Below the pieces are notes generated by a model. It saw nothing but the letters and a program-made list of their open reading frames with translations, had not been told where the DNA came from and did no database searches. Of a DNA stretch of 16,984 nt, positions 12,771-16,984 are shown piece by piece (the stretch's first letter is position 1; each line of letters begins with the position of its first letter). Source of the DNA: JBAZYZ01 sp964366065 (lineage in GTDB: Bacteria; Patescibacteriota; Minisyncoccia; Phycocordibacterales; VMEP01); the NCBI GenBank assembly GCA_964366065.1, contig CAYISF010000009.1, positions 1 to 16,984 on the forward strand, in the 5' to 3' direction. A program made the position numbers and the translations under genes.

Positions 12771-13441
12771 TGGAAAAGTTAAAAGTTAAAAGTGAAAAGT
12801 TAAAAGAAAAAATGGGGTTCGCCCGTACACTAATTGTGGCGCTGTTTCGCTTTTGGAAGGCGGTTATTTGTGGCGGCAAAGATTTTAAGAAGAAACTAGA
12901 TATTGTGATAAGACACGGCGAAACTAAAAAAGCCGCGCCACATTTAGTGTCCGGGTTTGTTGCGTTGTTTGCCGTCTTAATATCAAGCATAGTGCTTACC
13001 ATCAGTTTCGGCCTTCTGAATATAGCGCTTAAGGAAGTCATCCTTTCTTCTTCGGGCCGCGAGTCGCAATTCGGCTTTTACGCCGCTGACGCCGGTACCG
13101 AATGCGCTCTATATTGGGATATCAAAGGGTTAGGTGGCGGCCTAAGCGCCTTTCCGACCTCAACCGATTCAACAATTCCCCCCTCGGGAATTATCTGCAA
13201 CGGACAGGACATTACGACAGTGCGCACCATAGGAATCAACACTTTTAACGCCTGGAGTTATTCGGTTACGCCTTCGGCCGCCACAACGACATTCTGGCTT
13301 TCCATTGTTTCCGGCAAATCCTGCTCTAGAGTTGATGTGGCCAAATATGGCAATTCAACAAAGATTGATTCATACGGCTACAATACCTGTAATTTTTCCG
13401 ACCCCCGCGTCATTGAACGCGGCATACGGGTGACCTATTGA
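12770..13441 (+). CDS. Minor pilin, PilX/GspK-like
   Basis: This 223-residue prepilin-like protein has the processing site LVSG-FVALFAVLISSIVLTISFGLLNIAL. Mature position 5 is Phe, not Glu; lack of Glu5 is a known feature of GspK, the tip-capping pseudopilin. The segment SQFGFYAADAGTECALYWD fits the PilX/GspK class seen in Patescibacteria. From the ATG at 12770, which overlaps the previous stop (TAATG), the leader would be 62 residues, much too long. An in-frame GTG at 12905 would give a normal 17-residue basic leader. The extra 5' part consists of a heptamer array (12774-12808) and inverted-repeat element E6 (12827-12950). A TTG at 12761 is less likely still. Confidence 0.75.
   Translation: MEKLKVKSEKLKEKMGFARTLIVALFRFWKAVICGGKDFKKKLDIVIRHGETKKAAPHLVSGFVALFAVLISSIVLTISFGLLNIALKEVILSSSGRESQFGFYAADAGTECALYWDIKGLGGGLSAFPTSTDSTIPPSGIICNGQDITTVRTIGINTFNAWSYSVTPSAATTTFWLSIVSGKSCSRVDVAKYGNSTKIDSYGYNTCNFSDPRVIERGIRVTY
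12774..12808. repeat. Heptamer array at the 5' end of the PilX/GspK-like gene
   Basis: Units AAAAGTT, AAAAGTT, AAAAGTG, AAAAGTT, AAAAGAA run in series from the second codon. On the opposite strand the unit is AACTTTT, close to the AACTTCT/AACTTAC units elsewhere. Confidence 0.8.
12827..12950. repeat. Inverted-repeat element E6 within the PilX/GspK-like leader region
   Basis: ACACTAATTGTGGCGC (12827-12842) pairs with GCGCCACATTTAGTGT (12935-12950), 15 of 16 positions. The stem continues with GTTTCGC (12844-12850) against GCGAAAC (12918-12924). Size (124 bp) and layout match the intergenic elements E1-E4, but the arms have their own sequence. The alternative GTG start (12905) lies within it. 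Confidence 0.75.
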
Positions 13442-13487
13442 ACCGGTTCGCGGCCGGCCGAAGGGGGGAAACCGCCGTTTTTCATAG

Positions 13488-13493
13488 TATAAT
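13488..13493 (+). promoter_or_regulatory. Consensus -10 box for ligA, predicted leaderless
   Basis: TATAAT (13488-13493) lies 6 nt before the ligA ATG (13500), so transcription should begin at or within 1 nt of the A of the start codon. No Shine-Dalgarno exists. The T-run at 13478-13482 just upstream may end transcription from the pilin genes, but its stem is weak. Confidence 0.65.
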
Positions 13494-13499
13494 TGCAGA

Positions 13500-15527
13500 A
13501 TGGACAAAAAAGCCGCCAGGGAACGGATAGAAAAACTCCGGGAAGTCATAAACCGCGAACGTTACCTTTATCACGTTTTGGACAGAGAAGGCATGCCCGA
13601 AACGGCTTTGGATTCACTCAAGCACGAGCTTTATGAACTGGAGCAGAAGTTTCCCGGCCTAATAACTCCCGATTCGCCGACCCAGCGGTTGGGCGGAAAA
13701 CCACTCCCAAAATTCGACAAGGTCCGCCATACCGCCAGGCAATGGTCATTCAACGACGCATTCAATGAAGATGAGATTCGCGCCTTTGACACGCGTGTTA
13801 AACGCGAACTGGGTAAGAAACTCGGCCGCGAGCCGGAAGTTTCCTACACAGCCGAGCTTAAAATTGACGGCTTTAAAATCGTACTTACCTATGAAAAGGG
13901 AATGTTAAAAACCGCAGCCACGCGCGGCGACGGCGAAGTTGGAGAAGATGTGACGGAGAACGTAAAAACCATTGAGTCCATTCCGCTTAAACTCACGAAA
14001 CCTCTTGACCTTGTCGCCGAAGGGGAAATATGGATGAGCAAAAAAGATTTTGAGGCGCTGAACGAACGCCAAAAGAAGAAAGGCGAGCCGCTTTTCGCCA
14101 ATCCACGCAATATTGCCGCCGGTTCCATCCGCCAGCTTGACCCGAAAGTGGTCACTTCGCGTAAGCTCTCCGGTTTTGTGTATGACATAGCGTCCTTATC
14201 CTCTCCGTCCCCGAAAACGCAAAGTGAAGAGCTCGCGTTTTTGGGCGAACTCGGCTTCAAGGTGAATCCACATCACCAAATTTGCCGCTCGGCGGACGAG
14301 ATTATTCAATATTGGCGTGAGTGGGAGAAGAAACGCGGCAAAATGGACTATTGGATTGACGGGGTGGTGATCAAAGTAAACGAGCAGGAGTATCAGGGAT
14401 TGCTCGGTTACACCGGCAAAGCCCCGCGCTTTGGAATTGCTTTTAAGTTCGCGGCCGAGGAGGTGACTACAGTGGTGGAAAATATCGTGGTGCAAGTGGG
14501 GCGGACAGGGGCGCTTACGCCGGTGGCGCATCTTAGGCCGGTACAGGTTGCCGGTTCCACGGTATCTAGGGCAACGCTCCACAACGAAGATGAAATAAAA
14601 CGCCTGGATGTGCGTATCGGAGATACGGTCGTTTTGCGGAAAGCAGGCGACGTTATCCCGGAAATTGTTGAAGTCGTGAAAGATTTGCGCGCGGGAAAAG
14701 AAAAAATTTTTCATATGTCGGCCAAATGCCCGGTTTGCGGCAGTCCGGTCAAGAAAGGCACGATTGGCAGTGGCGGTGAAAAATCGGCGGCGCATTATTG
14801 CATCAACAAAAATTGTTTTGCCCAGGAGCTTGAAAAACTCATACATTTCGTAAGCCGGAAGGGTATGGACATTGATGGTTTGGGCGAAAAAATCGTGGAG
14901 CAATTGGTGAACGAAGGTCTGGTTTCGAATTTCGCCGATATTTTTGAGCTAACCCGCGGCGACATTGAACCACTGGAACGCTTTGCCGAGAAATCTGCCG
15001 ACAATCTTCTCGTAGCCATTGAAAAATCAAAGAAAGTGGCGCTTGGCAAATTTTTGTATGCTTTGGGGATACGCCATGTCGGCGAAGAAACGGCCGATAT
15101 TATCGCCAGCCACTTCGGTTCAATTGAAAAAATCCGCGGCGGTTTAGCCAAAGACCTTAGAAATGTGGAAGGCGTGGGCGAGGTAGTGGCCGAATCCATA
15201 ACGAAATGGTTTGCCGATGTGCACAATAAAAAAATATTGGAACGTCTGCTTAGGCATGTGAAGATTGAGAATCCCCCGAAACTAAAAACTAAAAGTTTAA
15301 AACTAAAAGGCCTCACATTTGTTTTAACGGGAACTCTTTCGTCTCTTTCTCGCGGGGAAGCCAAGGAAAGAATAAGGAATTTAGGCGGAAAAGTGGCAAG
15401 TTCGGTGTCTTCAAGAACCGATTACGTGGCGGCGGGGGAAGAACCGGGTTCAAAACTAAGCGATGCCCGCCGGCTAGGCGTGAAAACGCTGGACGAAAAA
15501 GGGTTTTTGAAAATGCTCCAAGTTTGA
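13500..15527 (+). CDS. ligA: NAD-dependent DNA ligase LigA
   Basis: This 675-residue ligase seals nicks in replication and repair using NAD+. Domains in order are: Ia (about 1-65, with the family motif SPTQRLGG just after); adenylation domain with active-site Lys K121 in KIDG (121-124); OB fold (about 320-400, including LRPVQVAGSTVSRATLHNEDEI); zinc finger C410-x2-C413 and C434-x4-C439; HhH repeats (about 440-590); and a C-terminal BRCT domain (about 600-675, GLTFVLTGTLSSLSRGEAKERI). Length is standard. The linker before BRCT is encoded by a heptamer array (15279-15306). It ends in TGA used as a stop. The start is supported by the -10 box immediately upstream. It is not functionally tied to the pilus genes. 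Confidence 0.98.
   Translation: MDKKAARERIEKLREVINRERYLYHVLDREGMPETALDSLKHELYELEQKFPGLITPDSPTQRLGGKPLPKFDKVRHTARQWSFNDAFNEDEIRAFDTRVKRELGKKLGREPEVSYTAELKIDGFKIVLTYEKGMLKTAATRGDGEVGEDVTENVKTIESIPLKLTKPLDLVAEGEIWMSKKDFEALNERQKKKGEPLFANPRNIAAGSIRQLDPKVVTSRKLSGFVYDIASLSSPSPKTQSEELAFLGELGFKVNPHHQICRSADEIIQYWREWEKKRGKMDYWIDGVVIKVNEQEYQGLLGYTGKAPRFGIAFKFAAEEVTTVVENIVVQVGRTGALTPVAHLRPVQVAGSTVSRATLHNEDEIKRLDVRIGDTVVLRKAGDVIPEIVEVVKDLRAGKEKIFHMSAKCPVCGSPVKKGTIGSGGEKSAAHYCINKNCFAQELEKLIHFVSRKGMDIDGLGEKIVEQLVNEGLVSNFADIFELTRGDIEPLERFAEKSADNLLVAIEKSKKVALGKFLYALGIRHVGEETADIIASHFGSIEKIRGGLAKDLRNVEGVGEVVAESITKWFADVHNKKILERLLRHVKIENPPKLKTKSLKLKGLTFVLTGTLSSLSRGEAKERIRNLGGKVASSVSSRTDYVAAGEEPGSKLSDARRLGVKTLDEKGFLKMLQV
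15279..15306. repeat. Heptamer array in the ligA interdomain linker
   Basis: Units AAACTAA, AAACTAA, AAGTTTA, AAACTAA run with a 7-bp period in the coding sequence between the HhH and BRCT domains (encoding KLKTKSLKLK). Such a flexible linker is one of the few places in ligA where added sequence would be tolerated. Confidence 0.75.
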
Positions 15528-15533
15528 TACGAT
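15525..15533 (+). promoter_or_regulatory. Possible extended -10 promoter for gatC
   Basis: TGATACGAT (15525-15533) overlaps the ligA stop codon and fits an extended -10 box with a weak hexamer. Transcription would begin near 15540, about 3 nt before the gatC ATG. Confidence 0.35.
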
Positions 15534-15542
15534 AACTTACAT

Positions 15543-15824
15543 ATGGAACAGAAAGACATAGAAAAATTGGCCAAGCTTTCACGACTTTCACTCAAAGAAG
15601 ATGAAAAAGAGGGGTTTGTGAAAGATTTCAACTCTATTTTGGGGTATGTATCTGAGATAAATACCGTGGTAGCCAAAGAAGGAAAGAGGGAAGTTGGTCT
15701 GCTTAGTAACGTAATGCGCGCCGACGGGCCGGAGCATGAACCCGGTATTAATACAGAAGCGCTTTTAAGCAATGCGCCGAAAACACAGAATAATTTCGTG
15801 AAAGTCGGCCAGGTGTTTGAATAA
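15543..15824 (+). CDS. gatC: Asp/Glu-tRNA amidotransferase subunit GatC
   Basis: This 93-residue protein is the small subunit that wraps around and joins GatA and GatB in the tRNA-dependent amidotransferase. The N-terminal helix EKLAKLSRLSLKEDEKEGFVKDFNSILGYVSEIN is the standard GatC signature, and the C-terminal segment (LLSNAPKTQNNFVKVGQVFE) is likewise typical (family pattern: L-x-N-A-P-x-x-x-x-x-x-x-F-x-V-P-x-V). The proline usual before the final V of that pattern is Gly here (KVGQVFE). The gene follows ligA by 15 nt and precedes gatA by 32 nt. No Shine-Dalgarno is seen. Confidence 0.95.
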   Translation: MEQKDIEKLAKLSRLSLKEDEKEGFVKDFNSILGYVSEINTVVAKEGKREVGLLSNVMRADGPEHEPGINTEALLSNAPKTQNNFVKVGQVFE

Positions 15825-15852
15825 GACCAACGACCTACAACTTACGACCAAC
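15825..15852. repeat. Heptamer array filling the gatC-gatA spacer
   Basis: Units GACCAAC, GACCTAC, AACTTAC, GACCAAC fill the spacer from the base after the gatC stop codon to 4 nt before the gatA ATG. The spacer holds nothing else and no Shine-Dalgarno. Confidence 0.9.
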
Positions 15853-15856
15853 GATA

Positions 15857-16984
15857 ATGAAAATTGACTTAAACAAATTAACGATTAAAGAAGCGCACAG
15901 AGGGCTTACTCGCGGGGAATTTACCGCTCGCGAACTGGCGGAGGCGTCTTTGGCTCGGGTGAAAGAACGCGACAGTAAGATACATGCGTACCTTGAAATT
16001 TATGATGACGTTTTGGCACAAGCAGACGCGGCTGACAAAAAAATAAAAAAGGGGAATGGCACGGCGCTTACCGGCATACCGCTTGCAATCAAAGATAATA
16101 TTTTAATCAAAGGGAAAAAAGCAACCGCCGCCTCAAAAATTCTGGAAGGGTACATGGCGCCGTATGACGCTACGGTTATCAAAAAATTAAGAGAAGCGGG
16201 CGCGGTCTTTATTGGCCGGACCAATATGGATGAATTCGCCATGGGAAGTTCCACGGAGAATTCCGCATTCGGCGTGACAAAAAATCCCCATGACGGAGCG
16301 CGAGTAGCCGGCGGTTCTTCAGGCGGCTCTGCCGCGGCGGTGGCCATGGGTAGCGTCTTGGGCGCCCTGGGTTCTGATACTGGCGGTTCCATCCGCCAGC
16401 CGGCATCCCTTTGCGGGGTAGTGGGGCTTAAGCCGACCTACGGACGCGTATCGCGCTTCGGCCTTATGGCCATGGGTTCATCGCTTGACCAGATTGGTCC
16501 TTTCGCAAGGACAGTGGAAGACGCGGAAATTATTTTCAACATTATTTCAGGCCACGACGCAATGGATAGCACATCTGTTTTAGACAAAATGGCGGTGTCG
16601 TTAAAAAAAGAACCGAAAACAATCGGAGTGCCGCGCGATTTTTTGGGAGACGGCCTTGACGCGGAGGTGCGCGCCAATTTTATACAGTCAGTTGAAAAGT
16701 TAAAGGACCTCGGTTACGCCATAAAAGACGTATTTCTTCCCAATATAAAATATTCGCTTGCGACCTACTATATTATTATGCCGGCCGAGGCGTCCACCAA
16801 CCTGGCGCGTTTTGACGGTGTTCGCTATGGACTTTCGCTTGAAGGGAAAAGTGTCATTGAATCTTACGCAAAGACGCGCGGGGAAGGGTTTGGAAAGGAA
16901 GTGCGCCGCCGCATCATGCTCGGCGCCTATGTGCTTTCCGCCGGCTATTATGACGCTTACTATAATAAAGCGAATGCCGTACGT
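15857..16984 (+). CDS. gatA: Asp/Glu-tRNA amidotransferase subunit GatA (partial, runs off the right edge)
   Basis: The 376 codons present are about three quarters of a GatA. It is the amidase subunit that releases ammonia from glutamine, used by GatB to convert Glu-tRNA(Gln) or Asp-tRNA(Asn). The amidase-signature Ser-cisSer-Lys triad is complete: K79 (AIKDN), S154 (GGSSGGS) and S178 (DTGGSIRQPA), the same numbering as in well-studied bacterial GatA. The N-terminus KIDLNKLTIKEAHRGLTRGEFTARELAEA is typical. The frame is open to the last base of the window. It follows gatC across a 32-nt heptamer spacer, so gatCA is an operon; gatB would be expected downstream or elsewhere. Confidence 0.97.
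   Translation, partial: MKIDLNKLTIKEAHRGLTRGEFTARELAEASLARVKERDSKIHAYLEIYDDVLAQADAADKKIKKGNGTALTGIPLAIKDNILIKGKKATAASKILEGYMAPYDATVIKKLREAGAVFIGRTNMDEFAMGSSTENSAFGVTKNPHDGARVAGGSSGGSAAAVAMGSVLGALGSDTGGSIRQPASLCGVVGLKPTYGRVSRFGLMAMGSSLDQIGPFARTVEDAEIIFNIISGHDAMDSTSVLDKMAVSLKKEPKTIGVPRDFLGDGLDAEVRANFIQSVEKLKDLGYAIKDVFLPNIKYSLATYYIIMPAEASTNLARFDGVRYGLSLEGKSVIESYAKTRGEGFGKEVRRRIMLGAYVLSAGYYDAYYNKANAVR

Noticed and set aside
13889..15364. Long minus-strand ORFs over ligA (up to 235 codons)
   Set aside because: They are antisense shadows of a strongly conserved gene, with low-complexity Ser/Arg-rich translations and no recognisable domain.
13439..15527. TGA recoding (genetic code 25) as in Gracilibacteria
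   Set aside because: TGA ends ligA and the last minor pilin at the expected lengths, so it is read as a stop.

Overview
This window looks like a chromosome segment from a Patescibacteria (Candidate Phyla Radiation) bacterium, most likely from the Parcubacteria/Microgenomates side. The grounds are a compact type IV pilus locus with no secretin gene, the protein flavour of PilN/PilO/minor pilins, a ligA-gatC-gatA neighbourhood, almost no Shine-Dalgarno sequences, and ordinary use of TGA as a stop (ligA and the last minor pilin end in TGA), which argues against the code-25 lineages Gracilibacteria and Absconditabacteria. The assignment is an inference from gene content; no marker such as 16S rRNA is present.

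Layout. Bases 1-45 hold nothing I recognise. On the minus strand lie a tRNA-Ser(GCU) with a long hairpin at its 3' end, then a comF-family gene. From 944 everything runs on the plus strand: pilM, pilN, pilO, a small PilP-like membrane protein, pilB, a stand-alone CheY-like receiver, pilT, pilC (broken by an assembly gap), the major pilin pilA, prepilin peptidase pilD, and four minor pilins in GspH/J/I/K-like order. These are followed by ligA, gatC and the first 376 codons of gatA, which runs off the right edge.

How the genes work together. PilM (cytoplasmic, actin-like) with PilN, PilO and the PilP-like protein should form the inner alignment complex. PilC is the membrane platform, PilB the extension ATPase and PilT the retraction ATPase. 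PilD processes PilA and the minor pilins. No PilQ secretin or PilP lipoprotein is visible, which fits an envelope without a classical outer membrane. ComF next door suggests a link to DNA uptake. LigA and GatCA are housekeeping genes (DNA ligation; Gln-tRNA/Asn-tRNA amidation).

The unusual part is the DNA between and at the edges of these genes. (1) Five intergenic inverted-repeat elements of about 100-160 bp sit immediately upstream of pilN, pilB, pilT, pilC and pilA, and a sixth lies inside the leader-coding part of the GspK/PilX-like gene. Two of them share an internal micro-ORF (MRLWKI / VKLWKIV), and pilT and pilC share an almost identical 39-nt leader. (2) Short tandem arrays of degenerate 7-bp units, mostly fitting a RACYWNN-type consensus on one strand, occur at nine or ten places. 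They lie at gene junctions, inside three of the four minor-pilin leader peptides, and in the linker before the LigA BRCT domain. (3) Several genes have an extended -10 box placed so that the mRNA would be leaderless or nearly so. The pilC gap region appears to be an assembly artefact rather than biology.
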